From: CAYNJG01 sp965216885 | GTDB lineage: Bacteria; Planctomycetota; Planctomycetia; Pirellulales; Pirellulaceae | Direction: 5' to 3' | Length of the DNA: 64,000 bases | NCBI GenBank assembly: GCA_965216885.1 | Contig: OZ244209.1 | Coordinates: 2,418,001-2,482,000, forward strand | Part shown: positions 26,449-35,249 of the stretch, in pieces | Position numbering within the stretch: position 1 is the stretch's first letter | Layout of the letters: the number at the start of each line of letters is the position of its first letter | Program-made: the position numbers and the translations under genes | Notes under the pieces: generated by a model | What the model saw: the letters and a program-made list of their open reading frames with translations, nothing else | What the model was told of the DNA's origin: nothing | Databases searched by the model: none

Positions 26449-26660
26449 GTCCCGTAGGGACGATAGGTTGTTGCCACGGGTGCAAACCCATGGAGCAAGA
26501 AGCAGAGCAATTCGACAAGCCCCGAAGGGGCGGCATGAATTGAGGGCGTGATGGCTCCTGTCGTCCCGTCGGGACTTTTCGCAATGCGGGGTTCCGAGGT
26601 CCGTGGGTCCCCAGTCCATGGGCTCGCGCCCATGGCTACAACCTGGCGCCACTTCGTGGC
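26449..26660. repeat. Cluster of short GC-rich palindromes (REP-like)
   Basis: Within 212 bp lie GTCCCGTAGGGAC (26449-26461), a CCACGGGT/ACCCATGG hairpin (about 26475-26492), GCCCCGAAGGGGC (26519-26531), GTCCCGTCGGGAC (26563-26575), CCATGGGCTCGCGCCCATGG (26616-26635) and GCCACTTCGTGGC (26648-26660). The cluster fills the gap between two convergent genes and has no coding potential. It resembles intergenic repeat clusters common in planctomycete genomes and may act as a bidirectional 3' end. Confidence 0.65.
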
Positions 26661-26687
26661 TGGCACGAACCACAGACTTCGCACGAA

Positions 26688-29600
26688 TCACAGACTTAGA
26701 CGCACAAGCTCGCTGCTGTCCACCGCCCCGTCATCATTGCTGTCCATCCGCTTGAACCATTCGACGGACATGCGTGCGGGAACTTCAGGCCGGGTTATCT
26801 TTCCGTCCTTGTCTTTGTCGTAACTGAGCGCCATTTGCTCGACGTCACGATAGACGGGCGGTCCGCCAGGACCTCGCGCAAAACGGCCGTCCTCGGGTTC
26901 CAGCCATGCGATTGCAACGACATAGCCAACGTCGTCTTCGATGGCCCCATATGCAGGCAGCAAGAGATCGACGCAACGCTGCAGTGTCGCGTCCGTATCA
27001 TCGCGTCCGCTCTCACGGTGCGACTCGGCTTCGGCAAAAAGCTCTTCGCCAAACGGCTGCAAGAGTTCGATCAGCTCTTCGTAACGCTGAAGTTGCAAGA
27101 GCCATTCCCCAAGCCGTAACCTGTCATTCCTGGAAAGTCGGTTTGCCAGCGGCGCGAGTCCCGGAAAGTCCCTCACGACGGAGCGGTGAGTCGCCAACCC
27201 CAGCCGCGTGAATTTCTCCGCGTTGCAAGTGTCACCAGCGGCACTGTATTCCATCCCAAGGTATGCATACGTATGAGCCATATTGATGCGGTACGGTGCG
27301 ACATCGCGTTGCGCGTTGACCAGTTGCTCGCCAAGCTCCCGAGCCAGCAGGAGGTACTGTACGCGGTCCTCCGTTTTCGTACGCGAATTCATCCCCAGCC
27401 GACGGCAGGTTTCGCAAAGCTCGAATCGATACCGAGGAACATTCGGGAACTGTTCGACAAGCTTCGAAAGCAAACCCATCGAACTATCCACGGCCGTGTC
27501 GCTAACACGGCGACCGCGCTCGGTTTCCCGTGTACACAACGCCAGCAACAGCAGGTACTCCGAATTTCCCGGATGCACCTCCTGCAGACCGGATAGCAGT
27601 TCCATCGCCTTTGTGAGGTGAGATTCCCGGTCGATTCCCCGAGGACCGACTGGCTCGCCGTGGTGCAGAAACCGAGGTGGCTCCGGCGCGTGATGTGGCG
27701 GAGGCGGTCCTTCCATATGACTTGGCCCCGGCCCACCTGGCCCACCGCCGTACACCGTTGGCTGTTTGCCTAACAAATAGTGTATTCGAGCGGATTCGAA
27801 TTGGGTGGCGCTCGATGCGGGCGCTAGCGCCAGTGACTTCAGTGCCGCTTGATACTCACCCATCGCCGCTGCGAGATCCTGTGTTTGCTCGTGTAGCTCG
27901 CCAACGGCCTGGTGGATCCTTGCAACATCCAGATGATGGGCTGGATAGCGAGCCCCCAGCTTCGCGTAGCGGGTGGCGGCGTCTTCATATGCACCAAAGG
28001 CTTCTTCGAACTGTCCCAGCAGCCGGTAGAGGTCGCCAACACGCCTGCGTGCCTTCGCCGATTCGGCGTCCAAAGTCGCGTTTTTCGCTACGTCGTTTGT
28101 CGCTGCCAACCGGTCGTAAACGGCGAGCATTCTTTCCATCACGGCAGCGGTGTCTTTTGTCAGCATGGCTGGAACCAACTGTGAGCCAACCGCGGAATCC
28201 AGACCGGTGGTCGTATTGGCCAGCGATACACTGGCGACTTCATTCTCGAGGTAGGAACGAAACAATCCATCAAACCCCTCGAGTACGACATTGGTGGTCG
28301 TCTCCGCTCGGGCGCGTTGGTCCTCAGCAAGCTCGCGTTGTCGATGTTCACGAACGAACCCCCAGCCCAGCACGATTGGTAAGAGAAGCATCAGGCACGC
28401 CACTGCCGCGCCCAGTCCCGCAACAGCGCGATTTCTGCGACACCAACGCCAAACGTGCTCTACCACCGTGACGCGTCGAGCGTGCACGGGCCGGTCATTG
28501 AGAATTCGAGTCAGGTCATCCGCAAGCTCGCCAGCACTCGCGTACCGCTTTGCAGGATCCCATTCGAGCGTCTTGTGGATAACCGTTTCCAGATCGCGGG
28601 GTATGTTCCGCTGCCTGTCAAACGATATGAGCTGGTTGGGATTCTGCTTTTGCCGAAACAGTTCACGGTAGGTTCCGCCGTCGCACACAGGCCGCTGCGT
28701 CAGGAGTTCATACAGCGTCAAGCCGACTCCATAGATATCCGTGCGCAAATCGGCTTTCCCATCCAGTTGCTCCGGAGCCATGTACTGTAGAGTGCCGACG
28801 ACATCCCCCGTTTTCGTCAAACTATCTGTCTCGCTCACCTTCGCGAGGCCGAAGTCTGCCACCCACACCGTACCGTGACCGTCCAGGAGAAGATTGGCGG
28901 GTTTGATGTCACGATGCAGAATCCCGTGACCATGTGCGTAGTGCAACGCGTCAGCGACCTGCACTCCAATCCTTACTACGCTTCGCCATTGATCTTGCCC
29001 TAACCCAATGTCGGGGGCTTCCTCCGTTTTCTTGGTGATCAGCTGACCGTGATCGCGATCCTCTTCCGTCGGTTCGACCTCGTGGTCCGATCCAGCAGTT
29101 CCGGTACTCCACGAAGCATCCGAACTTCTGTGCTGCGAGTCGGTAGTATTGTGTCTCGCGTTGGTCTGGGAATCTCGGAAATCCCCAAAACGAACCCTTC
29201 GCAGGGCAGCCACAGCGTCGATGGCATTGGCGGCTCCGGCCCTTGAATCCAGTATTGCGCCATCAATCGAGCCGGGACGACGACGCATTAGATCAAGTAT
29301 CTCATGCAGCGAAACTCCGTCCACGAACTGCATCGCATAAAAGTGCCTGCCGGACTCTTCTCCGACGCCAAACACCGAAACGATGTTCGTGTGATGCAAC
29401 TGGGCGGCCAGTTTCGATTCACGCCGGAAACGATCGATGTGCCGCTGCGAGGCCAACGCGGAATCATTGAGAACCTTCAACGCCACCTTCCGTTGCAGCG
29501 TTCGATCGACTGCCTCGTAGACGACGCCCATTCCTCCGCGACCAATTTCCCCGACGACGTCGAAGTCGCCAAGTCGTTCGATTGCCGGTGCTCGCCTGGC

Positions 29601-29810
29601 CTGGGCGTTTATCTGCTCGCGGTGGTCCGATTCGCACCGCCCGAGTTGCTCCATGAGTGCGATTGATGAGAGCAGGTCTTCGATGTCTTCTGCCAATTCC
29701 GGGTAGCGGGCCGAATAGGATTGAACGCCCGGCGTCTCGCCCGCTCGAAGCGATGCAGTAAATTCTTCCGCGACGCTTTCCAGAATGGATTCAGGGGATG
29801 GTGAAGTCAT
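26688..29810 (-). CDS. Membrane Ser/Thr protein kinase with TPR-like region and C-terminal EF-hand pair
   Basis: The protein has 1040 residues. A short helical N-terminus with the SARYPELAEDIEDLL motif (33-47) precedes the kinase domain at about 83-435: GRGGMGVVY near 90, VALKV near 112, HRDIKPANLLL at 299, DFG at 319-321, APEQLDG. An insert of about 100 residues (175-275), rich in Asp, Arg, Ser and Thr, separates the lobes. The transmembrane helix is at about 462-483. The external part has TPR-like helices (RRRVGDLYRLLGQFEEAFGAYEDA, VARIHQAVGELHEQTQDLAAAM), a Gly/Pro/His-rich patch near 700, and at the end two EF-hand loops, DKDKDGKITRPE and DSNDDGAVDSSE. Calcium sensing is inferred. It lies 48 bp downstream of an ECF sigma gene. 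Confidence 0.93.
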   Translation of the reverse strand: MTSPSPESILESVAEEFTASLRAGETPGVQSYSARYPELAEDIEDLLSSIALMEQLGRCESDHREQINAQARRAPAIERLGDFDVVGEIGRGGMGVVYEAVDRTLQRKVALKVLNDSALASQRHIDRFRRESKLAAQLHHTNIVSVFGVGEESGRHFYAMQFVDGVSLHEILDLMRRRPGSIDGAILDSRAGAANAIDAVAALRRVRFGDFRDSQTNARHNTTDSQHRSSDASWSTGTAGSDHEVEPTEEDRDHGQLITKKTEEAPDIGLGQDQWRSVVRIGVQVADALHYAHGHGILHRDIKPANLLLDGHGTVWVADFGLAKVSETDSLTKTGDVVGTLQYMAPEQLDGKADLRTDIYGVGLTLYELLTQRPVCDGGTYRELFRQKQNPNQLISFDRQRNIPRDLETVIHKTLEWDPAKRYASAGELADDLTRILNDRPVHARRVTVVEHVWRWCRRNRAVAGLGAAVACLMLLLPIVLGWGFVREHRQRELAEDQRARAETTTNVVLEGFDGLFRSYLENEVASVSLANTTTGLDSAVGSQLVPAMLTKDTAAVMERMLAVYDRLAATNDVAKNATLDAESAKARRRVGDLYRLLGQFEEAFGAYEDAATRYAKLGARYPAHHLDVARIHQAVGELHEQTQDLAAAMGEYQAALKSLALAPASSATQFESARIHYLLGKQPTVYGGGPGGPGPSHMEGPPPPHHAPEPPRFLHHGEPVGPRGIDRESHLTKAMELLSGLQEVHPGNSEYLLLLALCTRETERGRRVSDTAVDSSMGLLSKLVEQFPNVPRYRFELCETCRRLGMNSRTKTEDRVQYLLLARELGEQLVNAQRDVAPYRINMAHTYAYLGMEYSAAGDTCNAEKFTRLGLATHRSVVRDFPGLAPLANRLSRNDRLRLGEWLLQLQRYEELIELLQPFGEELFAEAESHRESGRDDTDATLQRCVDLLLPAYGAIEDDVGYVVAIAWLEPEDGRFARGPGGPPVYRDVEQMALSYDKDKDGKITRPEVPARMSVEWFKRMDSNDDGAVDSSELVRLSL

Positions 29811-29858
29811 GGGGCGATCTGGCTATAGTTCCTGGCCCCGCTGTATCAGGGCCTGACG

Positions 29859-30482
29859 TCATACCTGCCGGCTTTCCACGTGTTGTTTGATTCGCTGCAA
29901 AGCACGTATATAGCGTTTGGTTGCCGTGGACTTGTCAATGTCCAGCGCCGCGGCAACTTCGCCGTTGGTCATATGCTCCATGTGACGAAGCACGAGCACC
30001 TCTCGATCCATGTCACTCATTTGCTCCATGGTTTCGCGGACGGCCTCCAGCTGTTCCGACTGCATGGCAGCATTGCTGGGCGACTGCCCACTCGCCGCCA
30101 ACAAGCCAGCGAGCGATGTCGACGTGGAATGAAAAGGCAGTCGTTCGTGGAGCGATACCTCGCGACCAACGGCACGTTTCTTGGCGCCCAGGTGGAGTCG
30201 GTGAAGTCCAATCAACGCCTGCGAGGCCAACGCTCGCATCCAAACGTAAAACGGAACACCAGGATTGGCGATGAACTCTGGATAACGTTTTTGCACAACG
30301 ATAAACGTTTCCTGCAGTACGTCGTCCCAATCCACGCGACCCAACAGCCGCTCATCGGTGCGGTGTTTTACAAACAATCGCAGCCGTTCTCGATCCTGCT
30401 CAAAGAACTCGGTGACTGCCTGTACACCGCGAGTTCGCAACGCCTCTACTTCGGCAGGAATCTGTCGATTGGAGCGTTGCAT
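29859..30482 (-). CDS. ECF-type RNA polymerase sigma factor (kinase-linked)
   Basis: The protein has about 207 residues from ATG 30482; a GTG two codons earlier is possible. Sigma2 motifs are seen in RLRLFVKHRTDERLLGRVD and DDVLQETFIVVQKRYPEF, then VPFYVWMRALASQALIGLHR. Sigma4 is seen in MSDMDREVLVLRHMEHMTN with the helix-turn-helix GEVAAALDIDKSTATKRYIR. It precedes the EF-hand/TPR kinase by 48 bp on the same strand. It is divergent from the YHYH gene, whose promoter region it may control. This is the second of three sigma-then-kinase pairs in the window. Confidence 0.93.
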   Translation of the reverse strand: MQRSNRQIPAEVEALRTRGVQAVTEFFEQDRERLRLFVKHRTDERLLGRVDWDDVLQETFIVVQKRYPEFIANPGVPFYVWMRALASQALIGLHRLHLGAKKRAVGREVSLHERLPFHSTSTSLAGLLAASGQSPSNAAMQSEQLEAVRETMEQMSDMDREVLVLRHMEHMTNGEVAAALDIDKSTATKRYIRALQRIKQHVESRQV

Positions 30483-30785
30483 ACTCACTCAGCTAATTGA
30501 ACGGTCGCCAACTCCACTTCGTGATCATCGTGACTATTGGCCGCTACGACACGATGGTCGGCCAACTTACCCAGGCCAACTCACGCTACCACCTATCTAT
30601 CTAGAAACGCATTTTCGCGTCCAGCGTCGACTCAAATTACGGAAATAGCGAGTCGTGGTTAAATCGAGTGGTGCCAGCGTCCACGCCCCGGGCGGCGTAT
30701 ACCAGTTTCCTGGAGATCTTGTCCCCAATCCCTTTCCCTTGCGGAATCATCAGAGGTATCCGTTTTTTGAAGGAAGAGGCTAACA
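30483..30785. other. Divergent intergenic region (sigma / YHYH gene)
   Basis: Two dyads are present: TTGGCCG with CGGCCAA (30537-30565) and CGACTC with GAGTCG (30628-30655). Either could be an operator. The region must hold both promoters. No gene is supported. Confidence 0.45.
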
Positions 30786-33700
30786 ATGAGAAACGATCGG
30801 CGAATCAAACACCGCAAACTCAGCAGAGCGGGAAAACGTGGCGTCAAGAGAGTCAGCGACCGTGAGAACGCTCGTTTCAGAAAAATACCACTTTTGGTTG
30901 AAGCCCTCGAAGACAAGGTTTGCATGACGGCGTCCGTCGGGCTCACCGCTGGCACACTGTTGATCTCCGGTGAAGCCGACGGGCCAATTGCCATTACCTT
31001 GAACGATGCAGAACAAATCGAGGTCTCCGACAATGGCGTCGTGCTGGCGGCGTTCAATGACGTCGTCAATCTGGAGATCGAGTTGGACCAGGACACAACG
31101 GCCGGTCCCACAGACCCCACAGACCCAACGGATCCAACCGACCCCACAGACCCAACCGACCCCACAGACCCAACGGATCCAACAGACCCGATGGATCCCC
31201 CGGTTGGCGAAACGGTCGACCTGACGTTGTTTATGGAAGGGGCTCTTGCTGAAGAACCAACGATCGTCGAGTGTACGCTCACCGATGGTACGACGTCGGA
31301 GTGCTATGAAATTACGGTCGTCGGAACCCCAGTCAATCACGATGTGGGGCCGTTCTGTCCAACGAACGTCACCGACGGGGAAGAGGCGGGCGGTCTTTGG
31401 CTGGACGGAGAGAACAGCTACGTCCTCGATGGTCGGTTCTTCACTCAGCTAGCCGAAATCTACGGCGACGACCTATGGAACAACCTCGTCAACGAAGACG
31501 GCTCCATCAACGTAATCGACAACGCGGTCGACTTTCAGAACGCTGCTCGACCCGGCGTCCCCGAAGAACTTTTCTACCACTGCGTTGATGCCAGAATCGA
31601 GTGGCTAGACGGCGGCGAGCAGCCAACGAAGACGATTCAGGTTCCCGTGACGCCAGTGGCCACCGGTGCCACGACGATCGAGTTTGCGGAGGGAGGGCAC
31701 AATGACCTGGGGGTTACGTTCAACGGAGCCGCACTTTCTGGCTCCGCTAACGCGACTGCCATTCTTGATGCCTACACGATTGCGGCATTCGACGATTGCG
31801 GCGGCCACATCAACCCGGGCCTCGGCTACCACGTGCACGGAACCGCCGGATGCTCGGATGTCGGCGGCGTTGCGCTCCCCGAGGGCGAAACCGCCCCCTT
31901 CGCGCTCGCAGTTGACGGGCACACCGTACATGCACCGCACGACGAGGACGACGACGTCGAACTGGATGCGTGCAACGGACATTTCTCGGACCTATTCGGC
32001 TACCACTATCATGCCAATCCGCTCGAAGCGAACGCGACCCTGACCTGCCTCACGGGCTTGACGGCTGAAGGTCAGGGCGGAGGTCCCGGTGGCGGTGGAG
32101 GTCCTGGTGGCGGAGGTGGGCCCGGCGGCGGTGGTGGGCCAGGTGGCGGCGGCGGTCCCGGTGGTGGCGGACCTCCAGCCGGAGGCGTTGTTGCGGCAGC
32201 CGAATCGATCGACACATCAACCGATGAAACTCCGATCATTGCCGCAGCTGCGACCCATGAAGCGGGATCCTTCGATGACGTAGTCACCATTGGCATCGGC
32301 GATTATGAGCTCAACAACGTCCGCGTCGATTTGGGCGACGGCAACAACACGCTCACGTTCGCAAGGGGAGAAGTCGAAGGCACCTTCACCTACTGGGGCC
32401 TTGAAAGCGACGACAGCGACACGGTTATCTTCCAAAGAAGATCTACCGTCGAAGGCGACGTACTGCTGGAGCTGGGTGACGGCGCCGACGTCGTCGAATT
32501 ACACGGTGAAATCGAAGGCGATACAGAAATCCACGGCGACGCAGGCGACGACACGGCGACTGTTGGCGTCACGGGCGATCTGGATGGCAGCCTCCTGTTG
32601 GCCATGGGCGGCGGAATCAACAACTTTACGTCCAATGGCGAAATCGGACAGATTTCCTACTACGGGGGAGCATCGACAGACACCGTAACGCTTTCCGCGA
32701 CCTCGGAAGTGAAGCAAGATGCGCGTGTGTCCGTCGGTAGTGGCGACAATGCCATCAACGTGCTCGGCAGCGTCGCGGGGACATTGACCCTGGTTCGTTC
32801 CAACGACGAAGATTCGACGACCGCGGTTACGATCGACGAGAACGCTGAACTCGGCACCGTGACGCTCGTCTTCGATGCTGACGATGACCACGGCCACGAT
32901 CATGGCGATGGTGGACACACTCATGGCGACGCCGCCGATTTCGACAACGACGGCACGGTCGACTTCGACGATTTCCTTGAGCTTTCACGAGTATTCGGGC
33001 AAGCGGCAACCGAAACGACTGCCCACATCGATCTGGACGGTAGTGGCAAAATCGACTTTGGCGATTTCCTCCTGCTATCGCAGGCCTTTACGCCGGACGT
33101 TGCCGAGCCCACCGGAATCAACGTCGACCATTTTGTCGAGGGCGCTCTTGCCGAAGAGCCCACCATGGTGGATTGCACACTTTCGGATGGAACCGAAACC
33201 ATGTGCTACGAAATCACGGTTGTGGGTGAACCGGTGGACCAGATTGTGGGTCCCTTCTGCCCGCTGACCACGGACGCCACCGAAGAAGAAGGAGGCATTT
33301 GGTTCGACGGTGAAAACCTGTACGACATTGATGGCGACTTCATCCTCAGCCTGGCGGAAATCTACGACGACCCGAACTGGATGCTCTACAACGAAGACGG
33401 CACGGTCAACGTGACCGATACGCTGGAAGCGTTTGAGGGAGCCGCTCGCCCGAATGTCGCCCCCGAGTTTCAGAATCACTGTGTCGAAGGGCGCCTCGAG
33501 TGGCTGGAAGACGGGAACTACATTACGACGACCGTCACAATTCCTGTCGAACCGGTTCCTGTCGAAACCCCCATCAATCCAGGCAGCTGGGGTGTAACGC
33601 TGAACGGCGTGAACATTGCCGTATCAGCACCCGTGGACGCCATCATGGGCGCCTACACGATCGCCGCATTCGACGACAACGGTGGCCACTTCAACCCGTT

Positions 33701-35105
33701 TGATGGCTACCACTTGCACGGCGTTGTTGAAGGATCCGGGTCGAGCATTTTCGAAGATCACGAGAACATGATTGGGTACGCACTCGATGGCTATGCGATC
33801 TTCGCGCCTTTGGCCGAAGGCGACCCGGATCTCGCCGAACTGGATCAATGCGGTGGCCATGTCACGGACGGAATCGGCTACCACTACCACGCTAACCCCG
33901 CGGAAGCCAACTCGGTTCTCTCCTGCCTCACGGGCGCCATCGTTGGCGACGTGGGTGGTGGCGGCGGGCCTGGTGGAGGAGGCGGTCCAGGTGGCGGCGG
34001 TGGCCCTGGCGGTGGTGGCGGCCCCGGTGGCGGTGGCGGCCCTGGTGGTGGCGGCGGTGACCCTGGTGGCGGCGGTGACCCTGGTGATGGAGGTGACCCC
34101 GGTGATGGCGGTGGCGATCCAATCACGTTGCCAGCATCCGCGTATACCGGCGACTACACATTGGCTGACGAGGAATTCGGCACGATGGTGACTGTCACCG
34201 TTACCGAAGACACTCGGACGATCGTCTCGAATGCTCTACCGGATCATGAAATCGGCGTGTTCCCGAATCCCGGCAACCCCAACACACCGACAGCTCAGGA
34301 CAACACCGCGGTGTATCCCGCTGTAGGCACGTATGTCGGCACTCCCACCAACGTGCTCAACCCGGGAGTCGCCGTCAACGGTGTGCAATTCGTTCCCGGT
34401 ACGGGCGAATCGGTGACCTGCGCCACTGGCGAGACGTATCGAATCGAGCCATTCCAGGACCTCTTTGCGTTCGGCCTCGATTTCAACAACGCTCATGTCC
34501 AGCCAACTGGCAACTACCACTATCACGGCATCTCCGAACTGCTCGTTGATGCTTACGCAACCGACGCGGACCTGGTGCATGTGGGATTTGCTGCCGATGG
34601 TTTCCTGATGTACTACTCCAAGTCCGGTGCCTTTGACTCAAGTTATCAGCTATCAACGGAGCCTCGCGTTGGCACTGATTGCGCACGAGGAGGTCGGCAG
34701 GGCGGACCATTCGAAATTGAAGGCTCCATGCCCGACGGCACTTTCCTCAGCGATTGGGTCTACGTCGAAGATTCCGGCGATCTGGATGAATGCAATGGCA
34801 TCGCCATCGGCGAGGACTACGCGTACGTGATCACGGACAACTGGCCTAACGTGGGACGTTGCGTCATGGGCGAGGTCGCTGGTGGCGGTGGCCCAGGTGG
34901 AGGTGGTGGTCCCGGCGGTGGTGGTGGTCCCGGCGGCGGCGGCGGTCCCGGCGGCGGCGGTGGTCCCGGTGGAGGCGGCGGTCCCGGCGGAGCTGCGGCA
35001 GTCCTCGCCAGTCTGGACGACGATGATGACGAAGACGCCTTTGGTGACACGGATGTCCTCGATGCCGTCGCCGACGACCTGGCCGAAGCGCTGGTCAACG
35101 GTTAA
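30786..35105 (+). CDS. Giant secreted YHYH-domain protein with Gly-rich linkers and dockerin-like module
   Basis: The protein has 1439 residues, and GGAAGAGG precedes the ATG. The basic N-terminus leads to LLVEALEDKVCMTAS, a LEPR-XLL-like export motif. After about residue 105 comes a (TDP)n run, then YHYH module 1 with YHVHG and GYHYHANP motifs, a Gly/Pro linker, a beta-helix-like acidic region, and a dockerin/EF-hand-like pair (DNDGTVDFDDF, DLDGSGKIDFGDF) near 720-765. Module 2 (about 778-1050) repeats module 1 closely, with ALAEEPTMVDCTL against ALAEEPTIVECTL. A second Gly/Pro linker leads to a more distant module 3 (NYHYHGISELLVD), a third linker and an acidic tail. YHYH modules are presumed metal- or ligand-binding; no enzyme activity is known to me. 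It probably sits on the cell surface. Confidence 0.88.
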   Translation: MRNDRRIKHRKLSRAGKRGVKRVSDRENARFRKIPLLVEALEDKVCMTASVGLTAGTLLISGEADGPIAITLNDAEQIEVSDNGVVLAAFNDVVNLEIELDQDTTAGPTDPTDPTDPTDPTDPTDPTDPTDPTDPMDPPVGETVDLTLFMEGALAEEPTIVECTLTDGTTSECYEITVVGTPVNHDVGPFCPTNVTDGEEAGGLWLDGENSYVLDGRFFTQLAEIYGDDLWNNLVNEDGSINVIDNAVDFQNAARPGVPEELFYHCVDARIEWLDGGEQPTKTIQVPVTPVATGATTIEFAEGGHNDLGVTFNGAALSGSANATAILDAYTIAAFDDCGGHINPGLGYHVHGTAGCSDVGGVALPEGETAPFALAVDGHTVHAPHDEDDDVELDACNGHFSDLFGYHYHANPLEANATLTCLTGLTAEGQGGGPGGGGGPGGGGGPGGGGGPGGGGGPGGGGPPAGGVVAAAESIDTSTDETPIIAAAATHEAGSFDDVVTIGIGDYELNNVRVDLGDGNNTLTFARGEVEGTFTYWGLESDDSDTVIFQRRSTVEGDVLLELGDGADVVELHGEIEGDTEIHGDAGDDTATVGVTGDLDGSLLLAMGGGINNFTSNGEIGQISYYGGASTDTVTLSATSEVKQDARVSVGSGDNAINVLGSVAGTLTLVRSNDEDSTTAVTIDENAELGTVTLVFDADDDHGHDHGDGGHTHGDAADFDNDGTVDFDDFLELSRVFGQAATETTAHIDLDGSGKIDFGDFLLLSQAFTPDVAEPTGINVDHFVEGALAEEPTMVDCTLSDGTETMCYEITVVGEPVDQIVGPFCPLTTDATEEEGGIWFDGENLYDIDGDFILSLAEIYDDPNWMLYNEDGTVNVTDTLEAFEGAARPNVAPEFQNHCVEGRLEWLEDGNYITTTVTIPVEPVPVETPINPGSWGVTLNGVNIAVSAPVDAIMGAYTIAAFDDNGGHFNPFDGYHLHGVVEGSGSSIFEDHENMIGYALDGYAIFAPLAEGDPDLAELDQCGGHVTDGIGYHYHANPAEANSVLSCLTGAIVGDVGGGGGPGGGGGPGGGGGPGGGGGPGGGGGPGGGGGDPGGGGDPGDGGDPGDGGGDPITLPASAYTGDYTLADEEFGTMVTVTVTEDTRTIVSNALPDHEIGVFPNPGNPNTPTAQDNTAVYPAVGTYVGTPTNVLNPGVAVNGVQFVPGTGESVTCATGETYRIEPFQDLFAFGLDFNNAHVQPTGNYHYHGISELLVDAYATDADLVHVGFAADGFLMYYSKSGAFDSSYQLSTEPRVGTDCARGGRQGGPFEIEGSMPDGTFLSDWVYVEDSGDLDECNGIAIGEDYAYVITDNWPNVGRCVMGEVAGGGGPGGGGGPGGGGGPGGGGGPGGGGGPGGGGGPGGAAAVLASLDDDDDEDAFGDTDVLDAVADDLAEALVNG
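31107..31198 (+). repeat. Nine-base tandem repeat encoding (Thr-Asp-Pro)n
   Basis: The unit ACAGACCCN, with silent ACGGATCCA variants, runs about ten times in frame and encodes a rigid acidic linker before YHYH module 1. The variants alternate in blocks, so the array grew by multi-unit duplication. Confidence 0.85.
32076..32181 (+). repeat. Gly-rich linker repeat 1
   Basis: Tandem 18-base units encode GGGGGP. Runs of GGTGG and GGCGG give strong G-strand bias on the coding strand and follow YHYH module 1. Confidence 0.8.
33952..34115 (+). repeat. Gly-rich linker repeat 2
   Basis: The same GGGGGP-coding units occur after YHYH module 2, ending in GDPGDGG variants near 34080-34110. The array is longer than the first. 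Confidence 0.8.
34880..34995 (+). repeat. Gly-rich linker repeat 3
   Basis: A third array of GGGGGP-coding 18-base units follows module 3 and precedes the acidic C-terminal tail. Confidence 0.8.
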
Positions 35106-35147
35106 AGACCCGGCAATCGTGGATTGCCGAGCCAATCAGATCGGAGT

Positions 35148-35186
35148 GGGCGAGTGCGTTGGGCAACCTTCGTACTCGCCCTTTTT
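35148..35186 (+). terminator. Rho-independent terminator of the YHYH gene
   Basis: GGGCGAGT (35148-35155) pairs with ACTCGCCC (35174-35181), followed by TTTTT. It lies 43 bp past the stop. A small hairpin, GGCAATC with GATTGCC, sits just before it at 35112-35128. Confidence 0.87.
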
Positions 35187-35249
35187 CGTAGGATGGACCT
35201 TCTTGACGCGGCTCGTCCACCACTGCCACTCAAGCCACACGAAGTGCAC

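Noticed and set aside
32076..34995. Pro-rich frames on the minus strand opposite the Gly-rich arrays
   Set aside because: They are the complement of GGGGGP-coding DNA and have no start context.
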